From: Paeniglutamicibacter quisquiliarum
GTDB lineage: Bacteria > Actinomycetota > Actinomycetes > Actinomycetales > Micrococcaceae
Assembly (NCBI RefSeq): GCF_019084045.1
Contig: NZ_JAHRED010000003.1
Span: 434,001-498,000 of the forward strand
Length of the DNA: 64,000 nucleotides
Reading direction: 5' to 3'
This document shows, piece by piece, positions 12,293 through 22,291 of the stretch. A model generated the notes under the pieces. It searched no databases and was not told the origin of the DNA. It was given only the letters and a program-made list of their open reading frames with translations. Both the position numbers and the translations under genes were made by a program. Every line of letters starts with the position of its first letter. The stretch's first letter is position 1.

Positions 12293-13704
12293 GTCTGCCG
12301 CCCCAATTCGCCCCAGGCCTCGGTGAGTGTGGTTTTCGGGTTCACCGCGACGGCGGACCAGCCGGCCTGCCGGAAGCGGGAGATCACCGGGTGCAGGTGA
12401 GCCTCGCGATTCGCCACGCACAGCACCGTCACCCTGCTGCGCGCGCCGACGACCTCGAGCCAGGCGTCTGCCTGCTCCTCGGTGGGCTCGCCAAGGATCA
12501 GCACCAGCCTGTCGCCGTGCTCGCGCATGCGTTCCTTCAAGGCCGCGGCGAGCGTGGCCCTGGCCGTGTCCTGGCGGACCGCCCCGGCGTCCTCGAGGCC
12601 CAGGGCCGCAAGTGCCTGTTGCATCCGGGCAGTGGCGTGGGGCCCGGCAAAAAGCTCCCCTGCTTCCTCGGTGCCCGAGGCGGAGACGTCGTTGACCCCC
12701 TGGCCGCGGTGGTCGATCAGGTCGATGCCGAACCCCGTCTGCGCCAGGTAGGCGCCGACGCCGAGCGCCGCGTGCAGCGCCCACTCGAATCTCCGGCTGG
12801 AGTCCTTGGGGGCGGAGGTGAATTGCGGGATCGACAGGGTCGGCTCGGCGCCCACGCCCTGGGCCAGGAAGGCCGCGCGGGAGCGGTCAAGCATGATCAC
12901 CGCCCGCGGGGTGGCCCGGTAGTCCTCCTGGCGCACCATCAACGAGCCGCGCCTGGCGGTGGCGGGCCAGTGGATGCGCCGCACGGTGTCCCCGGGACGG
13001 TACTCGCGGGTCATCACCTCGAAGGAATCGGGGGTCAGCCGGCGGTTGGAGGCGGCCTGCCCATGGGAGCCGTGTTCGCCGGGGATGCCGGTGGGCTCGA
13101 GCGCCTCGCACACCGGCAGGGCAATCAGGGCGCTGGGCGCATCGAGGGCGGCGGGGCGGGCGGCGAGCCCGAAGACGTCGGCCACCTGCGCCCGCACCGG
13201 TCCGACGGCATAGATGCCGCGGGTGGCGGGCCGCAACCGGTATTCGTACCAGCTGCCGGAGCCCTGCACCGCATTGCGTGAGGGATAGCTGAACCCCGGG
13301 CCCGTGCCGAAGTCCTCGGGCAGGGTGTCGGTGAGCGGAATCGAGGCGCCGGCCCGCCCGGTGTGGGTGATGTGCAGCCGCACCCGCACCGGGGAATCGG
13401 TGGTTGCCTGCGGCGGGTTGAAGGTGCGGGCCACGTTTAGCGCGGGGTTGCCGAAGCGCAGCAGGAAGGCTGCCAGCAGCGGGGTGAGCAGCAGGAACAG
13501 GGACACGGCCAGCAGCTCGCGCCGCCCCAGCATGAACGCGAGCAGCAGGGCGATGGCGCCGGAGGCGAAAAGGCCCCAGCCGCGCGCGGTGAGGAATCCG
13601 AGGTGGACCTTTTCGCGCAGCGTCGCCGGCCGTTGGGCTATGGCAAAGCGGCCGTGGGAAGGGGATTCGCGGAACTCGCCGGGTTCCGCGGAGTTGGTGC
13701 TCAT
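12289..13704 (-). CDS. DUF58 domain protein
   Basis: The 471-residue protein has two adjacent hydrophobic helices near the N terminus (about 41-85), a beta-rich middle, and the DUF58 signature REYRPGDTVRRIHWPATARRG followed by a von Willebrand A-like C-terminal region. DUF58 proteins occur with MoxR-type AAA ATPases and transglutaminase-like membrane proteins and are thought to act in envelope or complex assembly, but the role here is not known. It sits between these two genes, 34 bp after moxR and overlapping the transglutaminase gene by 4 bp. Confidence 0.88.
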   Translation of the reverse strand: MSTNSAEPGEFRESPSHGRFAIAQRPATLREKVHLGFLTARGWGLFASGAIALLLAFMLGRRELLAVSLFLLLTPLLAAFLLRFGNPALNVARTFNPPQATTDSPVRVRLHITHTGRAGASIPLTDTLPEDFGTGPGFSYPSRNAVQGSGSWYEYRLRPATRGIYAVGPVRAQVADVFGLAARPAALDAPSALIALPVCEALEPTGIPGEHGSHGQAASNRRLTPDSFEVMTREYRPGDTVRRIHWPATARRGSLMVRQEDYRATPRAVIMLDRSRAAFLAQGVGAEPTLSIPQFTSAPKDSSRRFEWALHAALGVGAYLAQTGFGIDLIDHRGQGVNDVSASGTEEAGELFAGPHATARMQQALAALGLEDAGAVRQDTARATLAAALKERMREHGDRLVLILGEPTEEQADAWLEVVGARSRVTVLCVANREAHLHPVISRFRQAGWSAVAVNPKTTLTEAWGELGRQT

Positions 13705-13738
13705 GCGTGCCTCATGCGTGTCTCTGTCGCGCCCGCTG

Positions 13739-14719
13739 CTAGCCGCGGGCCCCGGCGCGCACCGGTATCGCGTTGAGGATGGCCACGAGGATGGATTCGG
13801 GGTTGGCGCCGGCGGCCTCGGCCCGGCGGTGCAGGATCAGGCGGTGTCCGAGCACCTTGGAGGCGATGTTGCGCACGTCCTCGGGCAGCACGTAGTCGCG
13901 GGCGTTGAGCGCCGCCTCGGCCTTGGCCGCCCGCAGCAGCTGCAGCAGGGAACGCGGGGAGGCGCCCAGCCGGATGTCCGAATGCTCCCGGGTCGCCCGG
14001 CCCAGGGCCACGACGTATTCCTTCACGGGCTCGGAGACGTAGACGGCCGCGACGGTGTTGATCAGCGTGTGCAGGGCCTCCAGGTCCAGCACCGGGCGCA
14101 GGTCATCCAGCGGCGAGGTTGACTGGTGGGTTTCGAGCATCGCCATCTCCGCGGCGGCATCCGGGTAGCCCATGGAGATCTTGGCCATGAACCTGTCGCG
14201 CTGCGCCTCGGGCAGCGGGAAGGTGCCCTCGAGCTCGATGGGGTTCTGCGTGGCGATCACCATGAAGGGGGTCTCCAGCCGGTGGGTGATCCCGTCGACG
14301 GTGACCTGTCCCTCCTCCATGCATTCGAGCAGGGCCGACTGGGTCTTGGCGTTGGCCCGGTTGATCTCGTCGCCGATGACGATGTGCGCGAAGACCGGGC
14401 CGGGCCGGAACTGGAACTCGTGGGTGTTCTGGTTGAAGATCGACACCCCCGTCACATCCGAGGGCAACAGGTCCGGGGTGAACTGGATGCGGTGCACCGT
14501 GCAGTCAACCGACTTGGCCAGGGTCTTGGCCAGCATGGTCTTGCCGACCCCCGGCACGTCCTCCAGCAACAGGTGCCCCTGGGCAAGCAGCACTGTCAGG
14601 GCGGTGCGTGCCACCTCCGCCTTGCCGTCGATCACGGTGGCAATCCCGGCCAGCACTTCTTCGCAGACCCGGCCGAATTCGTCGGCGGGAAGAACCTGGG
14701 ACTCGGTGGAAAGCGACAT
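13739..14719 (-). CDS. MoxR family AAA+ ATPase
   Basis: A 326-residue AAA+ chaperone-like ATPase with Walker A DVPGVGKTMLAK, Walker B GDEINRANAKTQSALLECMEE, sensor ATQNPIELEGTFPLPEAQRDRF and the MoxR C-terminal SPRSLLQLLRAAKA. MoxR proteins are proposed to assist maturation of complexes together with a VWA/DUF58 partner encoded next to them. ATG 14719 is preceded at 7 nt by a strong AGGAGGA site. It is first in a three-gene minus-strand operon with the DUF58 and transglutaminase-like genes. Confidence 0.92.
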   Translation of the reverse strand: MSLSTESQVLPADEFGRVCEEVLAGIATVIDGKAEVARTALTVLLAQGHLLLEDVPGVGKTMLAKTLAKSVDCTVHRIQFTPDLLPSDVTGVSIFNQNTHEFQFRPGPVFAHIVIGDEINRANAKTQSALLECMEEGQVTVDGITHRLETPFMVIATQNPIELEGTFPLPEAQRDRFMAKISMGYPDAAAEMAMLETHQSTSPLDDLRPVLDLEALHTLINTVAAVYVSEPVKEYVVALGRATREHSDIRLGASPRSLLQLLRAAKAEAALNARDYVLPEDVRNIASKVLGHRLILHRRAEAAGANPESILVAILNAIPVRAGARG

Positions 14720-14821
14720 GCAACGTCCTCCTGGAGCGCATCCGATTGGCGGGCGGTCAAAGCCCTTCATCCCCACGATACCGCCAATGCTGTGCCCTGC
14801 ATCACGCAAATGCCGCCGAGT

Positions 14822-14848
14822 CGCCCATCCGCGTACGCTGGATGGGCG
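14822..14848 (+). promoter_or_regulatory. Inverted repeat over the putative tatD promoter
   Basis: Perfect 9-bp arms CGCCCATCC (14822-14830) and GGATGGGCG (14840-14848) flank a TACGCT -10-like box (14834-14839). Transcription would start near 14846, about 56 nt before tatD. The dyad could be an operator or simply an RNA hairpin. Confidence 0.4.
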
Positions 14849-14901
14849 AGTGCTCATTGCCCCGGGAGGCCGGGGCACGTATTGAAGGGGACGTGGCATC
14901 C

Positions 14902-15861
14902 ATGTCAACGGCAAACCAGCAAGTGGAAAACTCACGGACCCGGGGGGTGCCCGATGCCTACCTGCCGGCCCCGGCGGCGGGCGGATCGGGAGCGCCGGCC
15001 CGGAGCGCCCAGGACGAGCAGGGCAAGAAGCGCGACCTCTCCTACCCTCCCGCCCCGGCACCGTTGCCCTTTGGCGTGCCGGACAACCACACGCACCTGG
15101 ATTTCCGTGACGGCTCGATCCATGTCACCGTCGCCCAGGCGCTGGATGCGGCAAATGCCGTGGGGGTGCCAGGGGTCATTCAGGTCGGTTGCGACGTGGA
15201 GTCCTCCGAATTTGCCGTGCGCGCCGCCGCCGGGGACCCGCGGGTGCTGGCCGCCGTGGCCATCCACCCCAACGACGCCGCACGCCTGGCCGCGACCGGG
15301 GACCTGGAGGGCGCGATAGCCCGGATCGAGGAGCTGGCCGCCCATGAGCGCGTGCGTGCCGTGGGCGAAACCGGACTTGACTATTTCCGCACCGGCGAGG
15401 CGGGCCGGCCGGCCCAGGAGCACTCCTTCCGCGAGCACATCCGCATCGCCCGCGAGCACTCCAAGGCCCTGCAAATCCACGATCGTGACGCACATCTCGA
15501 TGTGGTGCGCGTCCTGGGAAGCGAGGAACTCCCCGAGCGCGTGGTCTTCCACTGTTTTTCCGGGGACGCGGAACTGGCGGAGATCTGCAACGCCAACGGC
15601 TGGTACCTCTCCTTCTCCGGCACCGTGACATTCAAGAACTCGCATGACCTGCGTGATGCATTGTCGGTGGCCAACCCCGAATTGGTGCTGGTGGAGACCG
15701 ACGCCCCGTTCCTCACGCCGCACCCCTACAGGGGCCGCCCGAACGCCAGTTACCTGATCCCGCAAACGGTGCGCTTCATGGCCGAAACCATGGGCGTCGA
15801 CCTGGAGGAGTACTGCCGGACCCTGGCCGCAAACACGCGGCGTGTCTACGGGGACTTCTAG
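14902..15861 (+). CDS. tatD: TatD family metal-dependent hydrolase (DNase)
   Basis: The 319-residue protein belongs to the TatD metallo-hydrolases, which have 3'-5' exonuclease or DNase activity. Metal ligands are visible: His63 and His65 in NHTHLDF, Glu in AVGETGLDYF, His in LQIHDRDAH, His in VFHCFSGD and Asp in VETDAPFLTP. An N-terminal extension of about 58 residues rich in Ala, Gly and Pro precedes the catalytic domain. ATG 14902 has a GAAGGGGAC site upstream. The gene precedes rpf and ksgA, a recurrent actinobacterial order (from memory), but a 294-bp gap separates it from rpf. Confidence 0.9.
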   Translation: MSTANQQVENSRTRGVPDAYLPAPAAGGSGAPARSAQDEQGKKRDLSYPPAPAPLPFGVPDNHTHLDFRDGSIHVTVAQALDAANAVGVPGVIQVGCDVESSEFAVRAAAGDPRVLAAVAIHPNDAARLAATGDLEGAIARIEELAAHERVRAVGETGLDYFRTGEAGRPAQEHSFREHIRIAREHSKALQIHDRDAHLDVVRVLGSEELPERVVFHCFSGDAELAEICNANGWYLSFSGTVTFKNSHDLRDALSVANPELVLVETDAPFLTPHPYRGRPNASYLIPQTVRFMAETMGVDLEEYCRTLAANTRRVYGDF

Positions 15862-16155
15862 CCCATTTCGTGCACAAGGCAAGCACGAAGTGCTTGCGGC
15901 CTTATTACGATTCGGTTACGGTTGGTTTTTAGTAGCCGGGATCGGGGAAGGTTCCCGGGTGCATTTGATTCTGCCTGCGGCGGGGAAACCCGCGCCGGGC
16001 GCGACATCGACAGATGACAAGAATTGGATTGTGCTCGCACCAATCAATGGGCACACGGCGGGCTGCGTCCGGGTTTTTCCGGGGGGCAACCGTTCACCCG
16101 CCGTGTTCGCATCGATCTGCCCCCGTGCCCGGGTTGAACCTAAGTTTGGAATCCT
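15862..16155 (+). promoter_or_regulatory. rpf upstream region with a TTACG direct repeat
   Basis: No gene is visible in this 294-bp region. TTACG occurs twice with an 11-bp period (15905-15909 and 15916-15920), one helical turn apart. It resembles the direct-repeat sites of the MtrA response regulator seen in front of cell-wall hydrolase genes of other actinobacteria. That match is from memory and the regulator is not in the window. A poorly conserved GC-rich leader follows; I did not find the conserved pieces of a c-di-AMP riboswitch. Confidence 0.35.
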
Positions 16156-17292
16156 GTGCAGAATGCCCTTAAGAATCGTTGGGTGAAGATCGGCGCGCAA
16201 GCAGCCGTTTTGACCGCGTTGATCCTCGGTCTTGTCATGTTCGTCGGCGGCAGCAAGACCCTTGCGGTGGCCGTCGATGGCGAAAGCCAGAGCATCACCA
16301 CTCGCGCCGCCACCGTGGCCGATGTCTTGGAGGACTCATCGATCACACTCGATGAGCGCGATGTCATCACCCCGGCACTGGACGCACCGGTTGCCGACGG
16401 AGCCGTCATCGACATCAAGCGCCACAAGGAAGTCAACGTGAGCATCGATGGCGTGGACCGCGTCGTGCACACCACCGGACTGACCGTGGCAGACGTCGTG
16501 GACCAACTCAACCTTTCCGAAAAGGCGCAGATCGAGCAGGGCCGGGCACTGTCCCTCGCCGCGCTGGTCACCCCGATCGACATTTCCACTCCCAAGGACG
16601 TGTCCATCAAGGCCGATGGCAAGACCAAGAAGCTGAACACCACCGCCGAGACCGTCGGCGCCGCGCTCAAGGAAGCGAAGCTCTCCCTGGGCAAGGACGA
16701 CGAGCTCAATGCGAACGAATCCGACGCGATCACCCAGGACATGGAACTGAAGATCGTCCGCGTGAAGACCAAGACCGTCACCGAGACCGAGGTCATCGAC
16801 CACGGCACCGACACCGTCAAGGATTCCGACGCGCTGGTCGGCACCAAGAAGACCCTGGAAGAGGGCAAGGACGGCGAACGCACCCTCACCTACACCGTGA
16901 CGCTGCGCGACGGCAAGGAATCCAAGCGCGAACTCGCCAGCAACAAGATCACCACCAAGGCCGTCGACGCCGAGATCTCCGTGGGCACCAAGCCCAAGCC
17001 CAAGCCGAAGGCGGAGCCGAAGGCCCCGGCGACCTCCGGCAGCGTCTCGAGCACCTGGGCCGCCCTGGCCAAGTGCGAGTCCGGCGGAAACTGGTCGATC
17101 AACACCGGCAACGGCTACTACGGCGGACTGCAGTTCTCCGCCAGCAGCTGGCTCGGTGCCGGCGGCGGCAAGTACGCTCCGCTGCCGCACCTGGCTTCGG
17201 CCTCCGAGCAGGTTGCCACGGCCGAGGTGCTGCGCCGCAGCGGCGGCTGGGGCCACTGGCCGGCATGCTCCAGCAAGCTGGGCCTGCGCTAG
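16156..17292 (+). CDS. Resuscitation-promoting factor, RpfB-like
   Basis: A 378-residue secreted or membrane-anchored peptidoglycan hydrolase that stimulates regrowth of resting actinobacteria. After a basic N terminus and one hydrophobic segment (about 12-32) come repeats of the DUF348 ubiquitin-like type (about 36-190) and a G5 domain (about 195-275). A KPKPKPKAEPKAP linker then leads to the C-terminal Rpf lysozyme-like domain (about 303-378). This has the catalytic Glu in LAKCESGGNWSINTGNGYYGG and two framing Cys. The start is GTG at 16156 with only a weak GGAA site. A hairpin follows the gene. Confidence 0.93.
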   Translation: MQNALKNRWVKIGAQAAVLTALILGLVMFVGGSKTLAVAVDGESQSITTRAATVADVLEDSSITLDERDVITPALDAPVADGAVIDIKRHKEVNVSIDGVDRVVHTTGLTVADVVDQLNLSEKAQIEQGRALSLAALVTPIDISTPKDVSIKADGKTKKLNTTAETVGAALKEAKLSLGKDDELNANESDAITQDMELKIVRVKTKTVTETEVIDHGTDTVKDSDALVGTKKTLEEGKDGERTLTYTVTLRDGKESKRELASNKITTKAVDAEISVGTKPKPKPKAEPKAPATSGSVSSTWAALAKCESGGNWSINTGNGYYGGLQFSASSWLGAGGGKYAPLPHLASASEQVATAEVLRRSGGWGHWPACSSKLGLR

Positions 17293-17349
17293 GCTCCTCC
17301 CGGGCCCACCGGCCCGACGCACCATCGCACAGGTGCACCTGATGTCACG

Positions 17350-17395
17350 ATGAACCATGGGTTCCGCCTTCTACAGGGCGGGACCCATTGTTCAT
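17350..17395 (+). terminator. Terminator-like hairpin after rpf
   Basis: ATGAACCATGGGTTCCGCC pairs with GGCGGGACCCATTGTTCAT around an 8-nt loop, with two mismatches. No T tract follows. Confidence 0.6.
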
Positions 17396-17463
17396 GGCGG
17401 CAATTTCCCGCCGTGGCCCCGCCGCAGACGACGCCCCGGTCGGCGGGCCGCGGGCCCCTGAAC

Positions 17464-17469
17464 TAGGAT
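17464..17469 (+). promoter_or_regulatory. -10 box of a leaderless ksgA transcript
   Basis: TAGGAT lies 6 nt before the GTG start of ksgA; no ribosome binding site is present. Confidence 0.5.
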
Positions 17470-17475
17470 TGAGAC

Positions 17476-18357
17476 GTGACTTCCGTAGAATCGACCCCGC
17501 CACCACTGCTCGGCGCCACCGAGATCCGCCGCCTTGCCGGTGAACTCGACGTGCGCCCCACCAAGACCCTGGGGCAGAACTTCGTCATCGACGGAAACAC
17601 CATCCGGCGCATCGTGGCCACCGCCAAGCTTGATCCGGCCGAGACCGTGCTCGAGGTCGGGCCGGGCCTCGGCTCGCTGACCCTGGGCCTGCTCGATGCC
17701 GCCGCCCGCGTCGTGGCGGTTGAAATCGACCCGAAGCTCGCCGCCCGGCTGCCGCAGACCGTCGCCGAAATGCGCCCGGAAAAGGCGCAGAACCTCACCG
17801 TCGTCCTTTCCGACGCGATGAAGGTCACCGAGCTGGAGCACCCGCCAACCGCCCTGGTGGCGAACCTGCCGTACAACGTGGCGGTGCCCGTGGTGCTGCA
17901 CCTGCTCGAGCACTTCCCCTCGCTGCGCCACGGCCTGGTCATGGTCCAGGACGAGGTGGCCGACCGCATGGCCGCCGGCCCGGGCAACAAGACCTACGGG
18001 GTGCCCTCGGTCAAGGGCGCCTGGTACGGCACCATGCGCAAGGCAGGTGTCATCGGCATGAATGTCTTCTGGCCCGCGCCCAAGATCAACTCCGGGCTGG
18101 TCAGCTTCGAACGCGGCACGCCGCCGGAAACCACCGCCACCCGGCGCGAGGTCTTCGCCGTCATCGATGCGGCCTTCGCCCAGCGCCGTAAGACGCTGCG
18201 GGCCGCCCTGGCCGGCTGGGCCGGATCCCCGGCGCTGGCCGAGGAGGCCCTGCTGGCAGCGGGCATCGACCCGCAGGCCCGCGGGGAAAAGCTCGGCATC
18301 GCCGAATTCGCCGCGATCGCCGAGGCAAAGGTCGCGCACGAGCCGGCAGCCCCATGA
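17476..18357 (+). CDS. rsmA: 16S rRNA (adenine(1518)-N(6)/adenine(1519)-N(6))-dimethyltransferase
   Basis: KsgA/RsmA dimethylates two adjacent adenines in the 3' hairpin of 16S rRNA. The 293-residue protein has [14 protein letters not shown], the SAM-binding [22 protein letters not shown] and the catalytic NLPYNVAVP motif. [16 protein letters not shown] and RRKTLRAAL near the C terminus are also typical of the family. The GTG start is 6 nt after a TAGGAT box, predicting a leaderless message. Its TGA overlaps the ATG of ispE (ATGA), an arrangement common in actinobacteria. Confidence 0.96.
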   Translation: MTSVESTPPPLLGATEIRRLAGELDVRPTKTLGQNFVIDGNTIRRIVATAKLDPAETVLEVGPGLGSLTLGLLDAAARVVAVEIDPKLAARLPQTVAEMRPEKAQNLTVVLSDAMKVTELEHPPTALVANLPYNVAVPVVLHLLEHFPSLRHGLVMVQDEVADRMAAGPGNKTYGVPSVKGAWYGTMRKAGVIGMNVFWPAPKINSGLVSFERGTPPETTATRREVFAVIDAAFAQRRKTLRAALAGWAGSPALAEEALLAAGIDPQARGEKLGIAEFAAIAEAKVAHEPAAP

Positions 18358-19295
18358 CCCATGCCGTCGTTGCCCGGGCCCCGGGCAAGATCAACTGCTA
18401 CTTCAGGGTCGGCCCGCCCCGCGAAGACGGCTACCACTCGGTGGCCAGCCTTTACCTGGCCGTCTCGCTCTACGAGGACGTCTCGGCCACGGCCCGGGAG
18501 GACCAGGAAATCCAGGTCTTCCTGCACCCGGATTCCACCGCTGTCTCGGACCCCGAGTCCTTCCCGCTGGGCCCGGAAAACCTGGTGGTCCAGGCGGCAA
18601 CCCTGCTGCGCGAACACACCGGCCACTACGCCGGGGTCGATTTGTGCATCACCAAGCGCGTGCCGATCGCCGGGGGAATGGGCGGGGGATCGGCGGACGC
18701 CGCTGCCGCGCTCGTGGCCTGCAACGCCCTGTGGGGCACCGGGCTGAACCGCGAGGAACTGGCCCGCCTGGGCGCCCGCCTGGGCGCCGACGTGCCCTTC
18801 GCCCTGCAGGGCGGCGCCGCCGTCGGCCTGGGCGTGGGCGACGAGCTGGCGCCGCTGCTGCTGCGCACCCGCACCGACTGGGTGCTGGTCCCCGCCTCCT
18901 ACGGCCTGTCCACCCCGCGGGTCTACGGCATGCTCGACCGGCTCCGGGCCAACGAACACGTCGAAACCCCCACCGAGGTCGACCCGCGCATGGTCGGGGC
19001 GCTGCTGGACGGCGACCTTGACGCGCTGGCCCCCCTGCTGGTCAACGACATGACCCGTGCCGCCCTGGCGCTGGCCCCCGAACTGGGCGTGGTGCGCGAC
19101 GTGGGCGAGGCGGCCGGTGCGCTGCACGCGCTGGTCTCCGGCTCCGGCCCCACCCTGGCACTGCTCGCCCGCGACCAGGCGCACGGCGCGGAAATCATCA
19201 CCCAGCTCTCCGACGAAGCGGGCGTTGCAACCCTGCAGGTCCACGGCCCGGTCCCCGGCGCCGGCATCCTGCCCACCGTCATTCACACCCCTTAA
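18354..19295 (+). CDS. ispE: 4-diphosphocytidyl-2-C-methyl-D-erythritol kinase
   Basis: IspE is the GHMP kinase of the non-mevalonate isoprenoid pathway, phosphorylating CDP-methylerythritol with ATP. The 313-residue protein has [20 protein letters not shown] at the N terminus, the ATP-binding loop [17 protein letters not shown] (about 104-120), GADVPFAL and the C-terminal [11 protein letters not shown]. It is translationally coupled to rsmA by a 4-bp overlap and precedes the ABC-F gene by 18 bp. Confidence 0.96.
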   Translation: MTHAVVARAPGKINCYFRVGPPREDGYHSVASLYLAVSLYEDVSATAREDQEIQVFLHPDSTAVSDPESFPLGPENLVVQAATLLREHTGHYAGVDLCITKRVPIAGGMGGGSADAAAALVACNALWGTGLNREELARLGARLGADVPFALQGGAAVGLGVGDELAPLLLRTRTDWVLVPASYGLSTPRVYGMLDRLRANEHVETPTEVDPRMVGALLDGDLDALAPLLVNDMTRAALALAPELGVVRDVGEAAGALHALVSGSGPTLALLARDQAHGAEIITQLSDEAGVATLQVHGPVPGAGILPTVIHTP

Positions 19296-19313
19296 CCAAA
19301 GGAGCACCACACC

Positions 19314-21122
<1,809 letters not shown>

Positions 21123-21241
21123 CCTCGGATTTGCCCCGCCACCGCCCGCTGCCGGCCGCGAACCTGCCATAAGTGCCGCGGACGCTGGCGCACCCGCGCC
21201 GGCGGGGCCAGGCACAAACCGGGCGAACCATCCACTGGGTG

Positions 21242-21694
21242 CTACATCGACTGGATGGTTCCCCGGGTGCGCCGCGCCCTGGCCAGCACGGCGGCCTGCG
21301 TCAGCAGCACACCGGATGCCGCGCCCAGGGCGTTGCAGATAACGTCGCGTACGGAACCCACTCGGCCATCGAGCAGGAAGTGCTGAACCACTTCGATGCC
21401 GATTGAAAGCGCCACGGCGCAAAACCACCCGGCAATCGGGCTCCGAGGGGCAAAGGCCAGCGGCAGCAGCAGGCCCAGGGGAACGAAGAACAGGACATTG
21501 GCGGCGGCCTCGACGTGCCCGAAACGCACGCCTTGCAACATGCCTCGGCCCTGGAATGCCCCAAGGAGCCCGCCCACGGTTTCCGGCAGGCGCATGTCCC
21601 CGAGGCGGAGCATGAACGCCACCATGAAGACGATCGCCAGATAGGCGGCAACCGCCGTGGCGGCTCGGCGCCGGACATTCGATCGCGATGTCAT
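21242..21694 (-). CDS. VanZ-like membrane protein
   Basis: A 150-residue protein with about four hydrophobic helices and the VanZ-family pattern of a polar loop (HVEAAANVLFFVPLG) followed by IEVVQHFLLDGRVGSVRDVICNALG written here in parts: IEVVQHFLL and GRVGSVRDVICN. VanZ proteins were first linked to teicoplanin resistance, but most members are uncharacterised. The ATG at 21694 has GGAG about 8 nt upstream. It converges on the ABC-F gene and is transcribed away from the LuxR pair. Confidence 0.82.
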   Translation of the reverse strand: MTSRSNVRRRAATAVAAYLAIVFMVAFMLRLGDMRLPETVGGLLGAFQGRGMLQGVRFGHVEAAANVLFFVPLGLLLPLAFAPRSPIAGWFCAVALSIGIEVVQHFLLDGRVGSVRDVICNALGAASGVLLTQAAVLARARRTRGTIQSM

Positions 21695-22291
21695 CGTTCG
21701 CTCCGGGGGATGCCCGGCGGGATACGGCGGCCCGCTGCCGGTGATTCCCTGCGGGTCGAGCGCGTGAAGCAATCTTCACCGGTCACGGTCCGGGCGCACC
21801 CGGAACATGACGATCCTGTCTGCGTCCATGGCATTGCCCCACACATCCCTCTGCCACGCCGGTCGAATGGCCCGTTTGGTCAACTGTGCACGAGCCCGCC
21901 GGGCGTTGGCAAGCATCCGCGCCAACCAATCGAGGCGCGTATCGGTCGGGTCGACAGGGCGTCCGGAACGACCCGGAGCCGGTGCCGCCGGTACTCTTCG
22001 GCTGCTACCCCTTGTGCAACGGGGGACCGCGCGGGAGACTTTGAACTGAAGGAAACGGACGGTGAAGCAGCGACTACCTCGGATCGAGTCGGATTCGGTG
22101 GGCATCGGTGGTTGCCGCCATGGGGGATAGGAGCACCAAGGAACACTTCATGCGGAGTGCTCTTGCCGGCTGGGGGGTCGGTAAGGCCAACAACTAGTGA
22201 TTTCTCGACGCTTGCCGTCTAAGATGGCCATCAACGCCGATGCATCTGGGCGTACTTGGGGAAAGAACCGATTTTGGGGACGGTTTTGACG
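21695..22291. other. Intergenic region upstream of the LuxR pair
   Basis: This stretch of nearly 600 bp has no gene I can support. Short open frames on both strands lack ribosome binding sites and recognisable domains. A GAGCAC/GTGCTC inverted repeat (22131-22136 and 22157-22162) and a possible TAAGAT -10 box (22220-22225) are the only signals noticed. It presumably contains the promoters of the VanZ-like gene and the first LuxR gene. Confidence 0.4.

Noticed and set aside
15862-16155. A c-di-AMP (ydaO) riboswitch in front of rpf
   Set aside because: Such riboswitches often precede rpf genes in actinobacteria, but I could not find their conserved GAACCCGUCAG-like and GGGUGAAU pieces here.
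16990-17030. Tandem Lys-Pro coding repeat in rpf as a mobile or CRISPR-like repeat
   Set aside because: It is a short in-frame linker (KPKPKPKAEPK) between the G5 and catalytic domains, common in secreted proteins.
21776-22105. A 109-codon minus-strand frame between the VanZ-like gene and the LuxR pair
   Set aside because: No ribosome binding site, no recognisable domain and a composition rich in Arg and Ala like other shadow frames.
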